A DNA stretch of 64,000 bases from Malachius bipustulatus (lineage: Eukaryota > Arthropoda > Insecta > Coleoptera > Melyridae). The translations under genes were made by a program, and so were the position numbers. This document shows, one piece after another, positions 36,649-48,917 of this stretch (position 1 is its first letter; every line of letters starts with the position of its first letter). The stretch is from positions 39,458,929-39,522,928 of the forward strand of contig OU342635.1 of the NCBI GenBank assembly GCA_910589415.1, written 5' to 3'. The notes under the pieces were generated by a model that made no database searches, was not told the DNA's origin, and saw only the letters and a program-made list of their open reading frames with translations.

Positions 36649-36891
36649 TTGCTGCGCTCCATTCCCGCCTCCACTCCTTCCTCCTAGCCATAGCTGGAAA
36701 AGCTCTCCGGACACGGAGGGCCTCTTCTCCGGCGCCAAGGCCCGCTGCACGCGATCCCTCAGCTCCGGTGATGCGCGTTCCCGCAACCAGCGTTCCACCT
36801 GGAGGGGGTGGGATTCCAGCCACTCGCCCGCCGCCGCCAGAGAGGTGCAGGTGTCGCCGGCTACCGCCTGCGAGAAGGACGGGGAACACAT
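36649..36891 (-). CDS. Pde6: GAF-domain cyclic nucleotide phosphodiesterase, exon 1 (N-terminus)
   Basis: First recognisable coding exon, 81 codons. It opens with Met at 36891 (MCSPSFSQAV) and ends with ...GAQQ before a donor reading CAA|GTAAAT; the phase is 0. It contains WLESHPLQVERWL followed by a charged helix (residues about 24-50). This resembles the short helical N-terminal segment ahead of GAF-A in PDE5/6/11 enzymes (family knowledge). A Gly/Ser-rich tail follows. The exon is strikingly GC-rich next to its surroundings, as is exon 2. No in-frame stop is visible for at least 60 nt upstream of the Met, and no other in-frame Met is seen there, so a further 5' exon or UTR boundary is possible; a CTAG acceptor-like site lies just upstream. 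Joining to exon 2 is inferred from matching phase, strand and order. A small intermediate exon cannot be excluded. Confidence 0.72.
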
Positions 36892-37060
36892 GCCGGCGCA
36901 TGCTAGAGGTACGGAGCAGAGCGAAGTGGAGTGGTGGAGAGCATCGCGGTGACTGGCAGCGTGGTGCTGGTGGACCTGGATCGTGGGGACTGCGTTGCCA
37001 GATTGTTGAAGTAGGATTGACGTTTCCAGATGGTTTGGGATTTACCTGGAATTGATCGGT
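36892..37060 (-). promoter_or_regulatory. GC-rich 5' flank of the phosphodiesterase gene
   Basis: The GC-rich block of exon 1 continues upstream of the presumed start codon to about 37060 and then falls back to AT-rich DNA. It is the natural place for the 5' UTR and core promoter, or for an additional N-terminal coding stretch, because the frame stays open just upstream of the Met. I saw no TATA box. The assignment rests on position and composition only. Confidence 0.35.
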
Positions 37061-40000
37061 GATGAATTGGTCAAGTTTGAGCGGGAGATGTAAGCGGATA
37101 CATTGAATTCGGTGAAGTTTCCCACTATATCAACGCCTGGAGAATGTCTGGGTTGTTTGTTACTGGATTTGCTTCCGAATCAAAATTTTGGTTTCATGGA
37201 AGAGTCCAATGTGGGACCAAACATGTGACATTTTCAGAGATTAAAATAATTCTTACCTTTTGATTATTGGTATTCTTAGAGTTTTGTTTTTTCCAATATT
37301 TATTGGTAAATTTGACGATTTCAAAAAGGGCTCTTTAGGATTAGGGTAAGTCTCCAAATCATGACAAATATGTTATATCGTTCTTTCTTAGACTTTCGAT
37401 TGAAGCCTTTAAAGTTATAAAGTATCATATTTTCTGCATCTGGCAAAAGTTAGATCTCTTTTTATACTCTGGGAAGTCTCGCAGAAGTATCATAAGTTAT
37501 GATTTTGGACTTTTGTTGTTGCTTTGGTCGAACTCAAGCTTTAATTATTATATTTCGAATAATTCAGGAGGAAATAAAAGTTTCCATAGATTGAGCAAAA
37601 CTTTTGGAGAACTTTATGATACATTTTTGGCATTTTTCCCCAAAAGCGCTTCTTAATTTTTGTAGTAGGTAAATCTCAAAAAGAAAAATGGCAGTATTAT
37701 AGGTAATAATTAGTAAACTAACTGTGTCAGAAAATATTTTTTTTACATCATTGCTAGAAAAAAAAATCAATAATTTTCTGGAAATTGAGTTTCGAGGACC
37801 GTCAACTTTGTCGAAATTTTAACGTTTTTTCTTGGGAATAGAAAAATCCCAACCCAAAATTAAAAAAACAGCAAGTATATCTTAACTCTTCTCATGTTCT
37901 ACCATAATAAAAATCTTCAGTCCAGAATTAGATTTGAGACTGGAAAATCAATTTTTGGTAAAGAATCATGACAGTCAAGTTTACAGACTAGAAAGCCCCC
38001 ACATCAAGATTCTCACGACTGAAATTATTTAGTCCTCGAAGTATCCTGGTAATAAAGCTTGATTTTAGTATTTCAATACCTCAATAAATCAATATCTCAA
38101 TACCCGTGCACATGAATAAACTTCGTGGGTGTCGTCATAATGTCAAAAATCATGTTTGATCGTGAATCCATGAAAACCACCGCGATCAAGGTGATTTTTG
38201 CATCTGTCATTGTTCCACAAAGAAGATTCTGAAGATATCAAACGATCTCTCAAACAAACTAAAATCAAAAACCTACAAGTGGTTCAAGACCAATGTCCTT
38301 CACTCTCTTGTGCATCTTTCCCAAGTCGTTGTCGTTCAACAAGTTACTCTTAGGAAGTCCCATATCGTCATTATTCGTGTTCGTCAACAAATTAGACCGT
38401 AATTATTTTCTTAAATCCATCCTGTCCAGCTTAATTCTTAGCGACAGGTCTGCAACGAGCTCATGTATTCAAAACAGTAGCTGGTCAAGGCCATGTCCGT
38501 TTGAAGCTGCCGCCCCTTGTCGTTCCAACCCAACTAAGCAACGATGGAATGCTATTCAAGGATTTTCTTTGATCCTCAGTCTTAACTACTGAAGAATTAA
38601 CAACTTGTTTGAAAGGTGATTTTTCCAATTAAGTTACAATGTTTGCAATAATCATTTTGTAATTAGGTCAAATTAGGTCAATTATTGTATCATTTTACCA
38701 TATAATTCTCTTATTTTATGGGTAATTTCGTACTTAGAACAACCTGAGACTACGTCTTGGCATGGTTGAGCGTATCGGTCTCTTGACCTATCGGTGAAGT
38801 TTCGTTGCTACCTCTAAAAAGATCTACAACGTGGATGAGGAAACAGAGAAACCGATAGCTTGGCTTCACAGCAAATTACAGACTTCCCTGCTGCGATTTG
38901 ATTTGAGGCAAAATTGGTATGAGGAAACCTAGACTACTTTACCTGGTCTTTGTTTAAGTCTGGATCCTTCCATTGTGATTAAAATATACTTGAACGTCTT
39001 ATCTAGTTACCAGTGATTTTGATTAAGTACGAAGAAGTTTATTGTGCTCTGACTTTTATCTAATTTTCATCATTTTGATTTCAGTAAGTACAGAAAACTT
39101 TCTATTTGCTGACTCCCATTTATTTCCGATATGCCGGAGATCAGTTTTAGCTACAGCCTGTACAAATCTTACAAAATTACTATAAATTCATCATACCACA
39201 ACGAGTTTAGTGGCTGCCATAAGATATCAGAATTGAAACTGGACATGCAACTTCGAGGAAGAAACCTACCTGGGCTTGTACCCCTTTTCAACCAGGTCAG
39301 ATAAGGACTTTACTTCTACAATTACTCGAATATCATCTGAAGGGTAAGATCTAGTTTTGTTAACTTTTTACTACTTTTTAATAGGTAAGAGCTACATCAT
39401 CCTAAACCTAAATACTAAGAACGAAGAAGATAGTGATGTAACTGCCTCCGAGTAGTAAAATTATTATTTAGATCATGGTTTTGGGGTTAGTTTTTTTATC
39501 AGTATTTTATCTTTATTTTAGTCTTAGTTTTGCCGGTGTCTTATGGGAGTGTTGCTAGAACAGTTGTGGACTTGATCTGGTAAATTCAATGGTGGACTTT
39601 GTCTTGTTTCGGTGCATATGGCTGCAAGATCTTGATCAACAAGACTATAAGACCGAGACCAACTTTAAGATCTGACTGAAGTATTCAAGTTTCATGCTCT
39701 TTGTTCGTGTTTTATAGAGTTTATATTAGATCAGTAAACTAAGGTTGCTATAAATGTTATTGGAATTGCTGTAGTTGCTACTTTATCTGGTTTTTACGTA
39801 AATGAATGTGGCATTCAAAAACTGGTGTTGATCTTTATCATCAGTTTTTTGTGAGACCATCAAGACTTAGACTGCCAGACTATGATCAATTTTACCAAGC
39901 TTAAGATCTGACCTGGGTAATAAAGTTAAATTTTTAGCAAATTTGAGCAAAAAAGTGTAATGACAAGTTGAAAATGAAATAAGGCTGATATTTTGCTCTT

Positions 40001-42507
40001 TGAATCTATTCGTCAATCAACTTGGGTTGCTAAAATTGGTTTCAGAAATGGCCGAGGTGCCTATTTTTTAATAAAGCTTTTGAGTTTTGCCTGCATAAGT
40101 TATTAACTAGTCCTAGTTAAAGTAAAACTGGTGAGGAATTGACAACTATGGTCCAATTTTTATAAATATTTGACCAGTCTAGCGTTCGGTCGTAAGGTAA
40201 ATCTTGCTGACTGAACCTTACCTATTATTCCTAATCTTGCATAATCGAGACATGATCGTGGTAACTTATTTGTGATTTTGGTCTTAGTTTTGGTCTGTTT
40301 TTCTGCAATGCCAAACAATTATAACAGACATTTTTTTTGTTATATCTTATGTGATCTTATTAATGTTGCAAAAATTGCTGCAGAAATTGATGAGGTAGCT
40401 ACCTAATTTTCTAATTTACGCAACTTGTTGTCTCTATAAGTTATTAATATGATTAAAACCAGCTGCTTTATAAAAACTCTAATACCTTTTTTAAAGAGTT
40501 CTCAAAAAATAGCTACGCTAGTTTTAAATAATATTTCCAGCTTTGGCAACAAAGCGCTAAGTTATTGATCGCAATGCGCGAAGTTTCCAATTCTTCAATT
40601 CCACCACGGTCAAAATAGGAACTCCGACTTTCAGAATGATTAATGTTTAATTGTTATCACGGCTTTCCCGTGACTGAATTTCCTCGCACCGTCATAGATT
40701 AAACACGTAGGCTTTCACATCGTCATTGTTGAACGTTCCTTAACAATGGTTTAACTGGTGGTTGATCGTCACTGAGCAAATCCTGACGAAACGCAGTAGG
40801 TATTAACCGATACGAAAATTTCCATTCCCGCTTCTCTTGATTAAACAATCTTTTGACATTAGATTTATGTCTGTATATTCATGAAGAAAATGCAATAAAA
40901 ATTATTGATAAATTTTATTTTGTGATAGGTATCTATAATATGCTAAGAATTATCCAAAAAATTGTAACGAAATATTTAAAAATAAATTCAACAAAGTCTT
41001 AATTAATGTCATCGCTATTTCTTTGTGAGTGCGAGCGTTAGTCTTCTTCAGTTATAGTTTTTTTTTATATTACTAATAGCTGTGGTTGTCAATTATTTCG
41101 TCCCTGGTTTTTAACCCCTGTTGATCAATTTTTTGATTTATTTAATTATAAGTTGTTTGATTAGTTGACATAAACAAATGGATAAAGAGCAAAAAACAAA
41201 AATTTAACTTTGTTAAATAACCTGAAATTCGTCTACTTTATAATGATTATACAAAATAAATAGAACACGCTAGAGAGTAGTAGGTATATGCTAGTGGAAT
41301 TGGATGCGCGTTTACATGTATCAGGACAGCTGATATTGAATTCAGTGTAAACTAAATATTATTTCCTGTACACATACTCGTACTCTACTACCTATGTGAA
41401 TAAAACAAAATTATTTAATTTTTTATTTCCTTTCAAGCAGCGTATTTTTAAAAGGGAGTAAAAAAATTCGGCTTTAATTCAGATGTCCTAAATTTGGTAG
41501 GAATGTAACAAAATCGATCAATTTTATTTTAATTGCATTAATAGGAATCCTGCATTATTAATGGGTATAGTTTTAGTGTTGTAGCTTTTCGAATTCGAAG
41601 TAGGTAGAGTCATAAATAAAATAATTACAGTGATACGAGCAAATACCTAACTCTCATAATAACGTAACAGCTAGAGAGGGAAATGACGCTTAAAAAATAA
41701 CGGTTTCGATTTTTCTTAATGGCTTCTGTTATACTTCAAGATAATTGGAGGGAGCAGATTAAGGAATCGCGATATGAATTATTGATCTCAGGTTTATTGA
41801 CTCTTGTTTGTTTGAATTTCCTTTCCTCTCCTTTCAAAATCGTATTTATTTTGTGCATCCCTTAGTGAATTCTGTTTCATCATAAGCCGATTTAATTAAA
41901 ATTAATTATTGGAATGCATCTAAGCTCAAGTCGAGTTCTTGCTTTGTATTTTTTAGATGGATGGATTTTCAACAGAGGGGCTTTTTTTCTTTGAAAGGAA
42001 GTGCGAGAAATTTTAATAAAATTAGTTTTTAATAGATTTCCTGTCGTAGAGCTTGGAGCTTTTAGAGCTCCAACAAAACTAGCGCTGGATCCTCTTTTAT
42101 TAATCAGGATAAACTAATTAGGAGGAACTTTTAATTAATTTGTAAATTAATTACGTCTCTTAATTAAAATGTAATTTGGCGGGAATTCCAGAATTAGTTA
42201 TTTCACGAGATTGGGAAGTTGGCTTACGTGGTAGGTACCAGATTAATTTATGTTTATTTTTTACTTACCTACCTCTAAAACTAGGAAGAATATAGCTTGT
42301 CTTTTGTTGTACGTACGATCGTAATTTAAATATCTGGTTAATCTGTTCTTCTTTCATTAAATAAATTTAAAAAATATTATTTTTTAATAGGTAGGTATAA
42401 TTCTTCATGATGATGTGTTGTTTTAGAAAAAGTCGTTTTCATGGTAGATTTTTACGAAATTTCTTGATTATTCTGTCCCGTATACTTCGTCTATATTTTG
42501 TTGTATA
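37061..42507. other. Intergenic DNA, no gene recognised
   Basis: Between the 5' end of the phosphodiesterase and the 3' end of Loxl2. 38290-38590 is somewhat GC-richer and open in places but without a known motif; 39735-40440 holds a degenerate tandem repeat. The rest is AT-rich. Confidence 0.5.
39735..40440. repeat. Degenerate long tandem repeat
   Basis: A GTTGCTAAAATTG / GTTGCAAAAATTGCTGCAGA-like block followed by GATGAGGTAGCTACC-like sequence recurs at roughly 300-bp spacing (near 39743, 40024 and 40365); TTAAGATCTGACTGAAGTA-like blocks recur near 39665 and 39900. Strongly diverged. Confidence 0.35.
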
Positions 42508-43362
42508 CAGTGTGTGTCACAGGCATGGTACACCCCCTTTTTTTTCTTTATTTTTGGAGATAATTTTTTGAAATTTGGTACGTCGCATATTCTCAATAGA
42601 GCGCACTTTTCAGCAGAAAATTGAATTTTTTCTCGCATCCGGTTTTTCCGGAAATGTTACCAACTTTTTATTTTTAAATAGAACACCCTATATATTATAA
42701 TATTTTTGAATTCTATACATTTGTACGAATCCAACAATACCACATAAGTACCATTTTAAATGTCAAATTTGTTTTTGTTTAATTTTTTATTTCTCAATTA
42801 TAGTGTGCCATGACTATTTCGTTTTACTCCAATGGGATCATCTAATGCTAGAAAAATCGAATTTTTGTTCAAAGTACTAAATTAAGTGATTTATGGATGA
42901 ATTATGCGCACCGGAATGATTTTTTGAGCTGGATTCATTTTTTTCAAATGGTACCATATTGGTACCGAGGTACCATCTATTAGTACTCTTAATAAGGGAC
43001 ATTTTGGTGTACCCATTTTGCATCTGCGACGAACACAACTGAAGTCATGGCACACTATAATTGAGAAATAAAAAATTAAAGAAAAACAAATTTGACATTT
43101 AAAATGGTACTTGTATAGTATTTTATATAGTATTGTTGGATTTGTACAAGTGTATAGAATCCAAAAATATAATAATATATAGGGTGTCCCATTTAAAAAT
43201 AAAAACTTGGTAACATTTTCGGAAAAACCGGATGTGGGAACAAATTCAATTTTCTGCTAAAAAGTGCGCTATATTGAGAGTATGCAACGTACCAAATTTC
43301 AAAAAATTATCTCCAAAAATAAAGAAATAAATGGGGGTGTACCATGTCTGTGACACACACTG
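42508..43362. mobile_element. Fold-back element, 855 bp
   Basis: Starts CAGTGTGTGTCACAGGCATG and ends with the inverse (CATGTCTGTGACACACACTG); TA flanks both sides. Arms of about 310 bp (to near 42820 and from near 43040) are clearly complementary; the loop of about 220 bp contains GGTACC-rich sequence. No ORF. Confidence 0.8.
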
Positions 43363-43364
43363 TA

Positions 43365-44867
43365 TTTGATAACAAGATGAGGCTTCTAAAGTTATTCAGA
43401 AAGCATAAGAAATAATGTTTTCTGAATATTTAATTAGATAGATAATTCCGGCACTGAAACGGTTTTATTTTGTAATTTTGTATTTTTGAGATAAAATGAT
43501 TAAAAAGTTTTCTAATATGACTGGAAGAGTGTCGATGTGTTGCGTACCGGCTGCTGCAGTAGCACGTATATTTTTAGCTCCAGTCACTGAGGAAGAAATG
43601 CCATCTACAATACAAAAAGCATGAACAGCTTTTTGAACTACAAGATCACCAAATAGAAAAAGCAGACATATTTTCTGGACTACTAGCATATTCCAATAAT
43701 ACAATAATATTTCAGTTCAGATTTTTTGACAAGTTCCGTTATCTGTAGTCCTTTTTTGCTCTACGTTTCCTTCTTAGAGCATCAAAAGCTTTTTTTCCAA
43801 TAATTTTATTTACAAAGTCTAGCCGCGAAATTTTGCATAAACAATAGTTTTTTAAATTGGAATCAGCCCTAATTGTAGGAAGTGACATCCCGATTGCTTG
43901 ATTGTATAAATTAATAAGAACGATTAACAAAAAATTAGTTGAATTGAAGATTGATAGATTTAGAAAAAAAAATCCACAATTTTCAATATTTTTTAATAAT
44001 GAAAAATTATAACACATTTAATATTTATGTACCTATACATGATTATCTAAATTAAATTTAATACTAGAAAGTGTCTCAAGTTATCGCTCAAAAATATCCA
44101 GATATGATAGAGTTATATTTTCTTAAACATTCAGAAGTTCAGCATTATTTCAGCATTATATCAGCATTCACGTTCAGAAGTAAAGCATTTTCTACAAGGA
44201 CTGTAATGATTCCGAGGTAATTACCCAAAAACCAGTACTCTTTGTCCGGGTGAAATTGTCCGGAATTTTCCTTGTAGGTTTATTCTTTGACAGATTCATC
44301 CTGACCAACCCTAGCGAGTCTGCTTAAGGTTTCTGATTTAAACGGGATTTATTTGTTACTCATTTACGATACCTTGTGACCACTATTCCAGTTTATTAAA
44401 GAGTATATTTAGCGTTTTCTTAAACCAATAGTTAATAAGAATTATTGTTGTATTCATTTCTTGAAACAGTTTTTGCATATTTATTATCAAAAATATTCTA
44501 CACATATGTGCTGTGTTTCAGGAATTATAAATATTTGCAGCGATAACTTTCGACTCCCATACTTGTAATGAGAAATTGTATATAAATTAACGCGAAATCA
44601 ACAAAAAATGTTAATATCAATTTTTAAAAATTGATCAAGACTTTATTGCATAAAAGTACAATTTTCATTTAGCAAGAATGTCCTGGTGTTAAAAAATAAT
44701 GATTCTCATTTTTTGTTGATCTCTTAACATAAATAAGAAGATTAAAAAAAAAGATAAAAGTAATTTAAATAACATAAAGATTGTTCACAAATCTGTTTAA
44801 TTGAATGGGAAATTGAGCTTTTAAGATTTTTGAGATTACCAAGTTGACTTTTTATTCAGTGTGCCCA
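43365..44867. other. Intergenic DNA, nothing recognised
   Basis: Minus-strand frames at 43465-43704 and 43739-44017 carry no known domain. Confidence 0.5.
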
Positions 44868-45650
44868 TTTTATCTGAAGACATTAAAATATATCAAAAAC
44901 TATGCATCGTATCGATAAAGTAGGTTATGAAAGTTGTTCGTCTGTAAGGGGGACATCCATTGATACCAAACTTGACCAACCTACCGCCACCCTCTAATGG
45001 TGGGAGGGAAGCTTTTAAATATTGGATGAGAACCCACTTTTTCTATTAGAGATTGGGATTTTAAAAAGATTGAATACGTAGGGAATTGTTCCCCCCTTTC
45101 ACCCCCTAGCAGGTGGCGAGGGGTGTAAATTTGAAATTTTGGTTAGGAGCTCTTATTTTTTATTTCATATTTAGATTTTATGGGTAAAATGTGTACAATT
45201 TATTTCATAAATTTTTTTCGATTCATGGATTTTTTAGATTCAATTTGTGTATGAAGACATGCAAGTCAGAAAAATAACAGTTTCGTCGATTAAAGCGCCA
45301 CCTATCATGAATTAAAAAAAAAAAAAAACAGAAAAATGTTACGTATTATTGATCGTAAAATCAGAATCTCCAATAAAAAATTGGGGTTGCTAACTAAAAT
45401 TTCAAATTGGCCCCCCGCCCCACCTGCTACATGGGGCTTCCCCCAAGGGGGAGCAATTTCCTACGTGTTTTCAATCGTAAAATCCGAATTTGCAATAAAA
45501 AAGTGGGTTCTCATTTAATATTTCAAAGTCCTCCACTCCTAGAGGGTAGGGGTAGGTTGATCGAATTTGGTATCATTGGATGCGCCAATTTCAGACGAAC
45601 ATCTTTCATAACCCACATTTTTTGATTCAATGACTAGTTTTTGATATATT
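44868..45650. repeat. Diverged fold-back element
   Basis: The left part (ATATATCAAAAACTATGCATC, GGTTATGAAAGTTGTTCGTC, GATACCAAACTTGACCAACC) is the diverged reverse complement of the right part (GGTTGATCGAATTTGGTATC, GACGAACATCTTTCATAACC, AGTTTTTGATATATTTGTCC). The inner parts (CACCCCCTAGCAGGTGGCG against CCCCGCCCCACCTGCTACAT) also pair, so almost the whole 780 bp is a palindrome. Confidence 0.65.
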
Positions 45651-46609
45651 TGTCCTGTTTCTTTTTCGTTTTTTTCTTCTTTCAAAAGGCTTTGAAAATT
45701 GGCTCAATTGGGAAAAAGCAATTGGCAAAAGGCGGGACTGAAATCAATTTTACCGCGCGACTTCCAGCTCGGTAAATTTGAACAAAACATGATTTGAGAG
45801 TGAAAATTTTCCGCGTTGTTTTTTGAGAAAACTGTGATTACTATACGGTAACAGCGCTGTGTTTCCGACTGGTGTGGAAGTCATCTTTGCTCATGTGAAA
45901 TTTCCTATCATTCTGAAGACATCGAATTTTTTACGATAAATTCGAAAACAGTGTCAAAAAAATTTTTTTTTACTTTGTTTGCATTAAAATCTCTGCTAAG
46001 ACTCTACAAATTGGAACGATTTTAAAACTCGCGCCTTGTTCTGCCCTCCCAAAAATCCAGAATCCAGAAAACTCGCTTCTTCTGTAGTTATTTTGTCTTC
46101 GGCGTAGAGGAGGGATAATTTTAAATTTTCAGGAGAAAGATTTTAGTGTCAATTTTTACAAAACAATTTTTTGTGAGGGAGTGAAAAGCTATCCCCAAAC
46201 GATACCTCCATAAAAGTTTTTTTTTTATTATTTTTCCTACAAATTTTAGGGATCAAAAATATAATTTTTTAAACACGCGTATTTTAGATATTTTGTTCGG
46301 ATTTCCATACTACATGGTGTCGCACAGCTTTAATTTTTAACAGCCAGTGTTGACTAAACTGTCAAAATTAATGAAAATTTTCCAAAATCCAAGAAATTAA
46401 GTTCAATAGAGTTGTGTAAAAACCAAAAAAGACCAAACTTTTAAGAAGGCCTTGTGACTTAATCAATTATTACAACAAGATATTACATATTCAACCGATT
46501 GTTTGGACTCGAGTACCTACTCAAGTAGATCATTTCCACCAATTAATCAAATCCATGAACATCTCTTTAAACAATAATTAAATTCATGAACCTAAACACC
46601 AAAACTTCA
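45651..46609. other. Downstream flank and probable 3' UTR of the Loxl2-like gene
   Basis: AT-rich, no frames; contains the candidate poly(A) signal at 46224. Confidence 0.5.
46224..46229 (-). other. Possible poly(A) signal of the Loxl2-like gene
   Basis: AATAAA on the minus strand (AAAAATAATAAAAAAAA context), about 380 bp after the stop codon at 46610. No better-placed AATAAA was seen in the first 350 bp; an ATTAAA variant occurs near 46330. In AT-rich DNA such hexamers occur by chance, so this is only a candidate. Confidence 0.25.
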
Positions 46610-46985
46610 TCAAGGCCTCTGCACGGTACAATTAACCACGCTACCGAAAGTTACCGCATAATAGAACTGACAGACCGCCGCATTATTCTCGAAACTCATT
46701 TCCGGGACTTTGAATTCCGGGTTAACGGCCACTTTTAACGTGTAGATCCCCGGCTGTATATCCGTGATGTCGACCCATTGACAGTCCACTGTGTATTTGT
46801 AAATGTCAGAGCAATTGACTGATATGCCCTGATCGCCGTAATTGGCGCAAGCATACCGGGGTTCCACTCCAGGGAGGCACTGGTTGTCCTCCAGGCAGAA
46901 AGACGCTTTATGACCCTCGGCGACTCGGCGACCAGCGTCATCGTAAATATCGAATGTGGCGAACACCTCCATGCTGTGATAATGC
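46610..46985 (-). CDS. Loxl2: Lysyl oxidase-like protein, last exon (catalytic domain and stop)
   Basis: 376 nt: one base, then 124 codons and TGA. The acceptor is TTGTTCCAG|GCATTAT. It begins HYHSMEVFATFD, completing the copper-binding histidines. Then come VAEGHKASFCLED and DIYKYTVDCQWVDITDIQPG. The Lys in GHKASF (codon 46907-46909) and the first Tyr of DIYKY (codon 46799-46801) align with the residues that form the lysine tyrosylquinone cofactor in LOX family enzymes, so both cofactor residues are present and the enzyme should be active. The C-terminal part (VNPEFKVPE, SFENNAAVCQF, VVNCTVQRP) keeps the usual cysteines. The family's conserved end is reached, so the 3' coding end is complete. 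A possible AATAAA lies about 380 bp further on. Confidence 0.96.
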
Positions 46986-48120
46986 CTGGAACAATGCCGG
47001 ATTTATTGGATATTTACTACTCTGTGGTGGAATTGGGGTGAAGGGATTCGTGTCGTGCTGGGGGGTGTTGGGGGTTGTGGTGCGGAGGGCCTTGATGCGT
47101 GTGGAGAGGGAGGATAAGTGATATGTTATAGATTATAGATCATGGTTTGGCCTTATATTATGGTACAGTTGATTTTCTGGATGATTGTAATGGGAAAGAT
47201 ATTTAAAAAAAAGTAACAACATATTATGATATTTAGGTATATTACAGAGTGGGGCGCTTCGAACGCCTAGCCTAGCTACTGGTTTCCGAGTAAGTTTTAC
47301 TGAAAAAACAAGACAAGATTCAGAAAAAAAAGTCGGAGTAGCTGCAGCGTTTCTAACTTTGATTAGAAAATAAAGTTAGTTTGATTTTAGCAAGCAGTAG
47401 CGATTTCTTTGATCTTTTCCAAGATGAAGATAAATATCAAGTCATAATTGGATACAATATGAAAGAGTAATGTGAACTTTATTGGATATTTACTGCCTCG
47501 TACAAACTGCCTTTGGAAATACGTTAGGGGAACTCTGCCAACTTTGGACGCTTACATATGGAGAAAATTAAAGGGACTTAGATCGTGTGTGAAGTATTAT
47601 TTATTAGAGTTTGATTATTCATATTATTTATTCCTGTCAATAAATTATGGGTCATGGTATAAGAAATTAAAGTGAAAGGAGAAATTTGGGACAATACTCG
47701 TGGTGAATTTTAACGTACAAAGGGTGAAAATTTATGACAGAATCATTACTATAGGGAGAGGAAATTAATTTCCCCATTACATTGAAAAGGAGGTGATTAT
47801 TACATTTATAATTTGAATAGTTAATACCCAATTGGTTAATTTACCAGACGAAGCTGTATTTGAAATTACCGGAAAATTACTCCAAATTAATGAAATGTGC
47901 TTTATTAAGTCCCAGAATATAATAGAGATGTTTTCTGTTATTCAATTATTCAAACGTGGTAGTAGTGAATAACGTTTTTCTCGTGACTTTTCATTCCAGT
48001 TCCTATTATGTTTCTATTGTATTTATTACGCTCGTTTTTGATATGAATTTCGTTGCTTTATTCATTGCTAATTCTAGTTTTTATTGTTTGCTGATTGAAG
48101 GCAAATATCTTAAGCTATAT
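46986..48120. other. Last Loxl2 intron, 3' part, nothing recognised
   Basis: Unassigned DNA between the acceptor of the last exon and the 106-bp-TIR element. Confidence 0.5.
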
Positions 48121-48618
48121 AGTTAGGGCCGCGGTGACAAAAGTGCCTTGCAACTCCCAAACGGATCAGAAGCACGGTTTTGTATAGTTCGAGTGTCGTT
48201 CTCGAAATCCGTGTTGTCGAGTAGGGGTCTGGCGTTCGGCGTTGGGCGGCTATAGTATTTTTTCCGAATTTTGCCCAGCGGTTCCAAAAATTATTTCCCA
48301 AACGGATGAAAATTACTGGAGGGCATCTACGCAAACCCTCAATTACCGGAAAAATATTTTCATCCGATTTGATCCTTGCCGTAGCCTGCAGTACAATTAA
48401 ATTGACCCAGACTCAATTTGGAATTACTTTATCAAATTTGGCCCATTTAAATTTTGGAAAATTGTTACAAAGCGATCGCGATACATAGAGCAAAAATTTT
48501 TTTTTACATATTCCCTACTCGACAACACGGATTTCGAGAACGACACTCGAACTATACAAAACCGTGCTTCTCATCCGTTTGGGAGTTGCAAGGCACTTTT
48601 GTCACCGCGGCCCTAACT
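48121..48618. mobile_element. Element with 106-bp near-perfect terminal inverted repeats
   Basis: Left TIR 48121-48226 begins AGTTAGGGCCGCGGTGACAA; right TIR 48513-48618 is its reverse complement with a single visible mismatch (GGATCAG against GGATGAG). The 286-bp interior holds another TCCCAAACGGATGA copy. The 8 bp at each end are not identical, so the target duplication and superfamily stay open. It lies in the last Loxl2 intron. Confidence 0.8.
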
Positions 48619-48917
48619 AATAGTCATTATGGCTTTCTAGAAGGATTATTTGACACCTAGATCGATTAGGAGCGTTATTTCAATCTACATAATTCAGATT
48701 AGATTGTTCTCAAATGCTACAATTCACAGAAACTGGTTCTTTCGAGTTGATAAATTCCCTGTAGCATCTGCATTAGCATTTTACGCTCAGAAATACGCCA
48801 GTAGTTTGTTGCGTTGTGAGCGCGCTGAGGTGTGGATAATCGCTTCTCCTAGCCACATATATCTTTCCAACAATTTCGAGATTCTAATGTCGAATGTAAT
48901 ACTAATACTATTACAGC

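Noticed and set aside
36590..37055. Proline/arginine-rich frames overlapping phosphodiesterase exon 1
   Set aside because: Shadow frames of a GC-rich exon; the composition is low-complexity and only the WLESHPLQVERWL frame fits the family and splice site.
38293..38592. 99-codon plus-strand frame in a GC-richer stretch
   Set aside because: Reading frames on both strands are equally unremarkable; no family resemblance strong enough to call.
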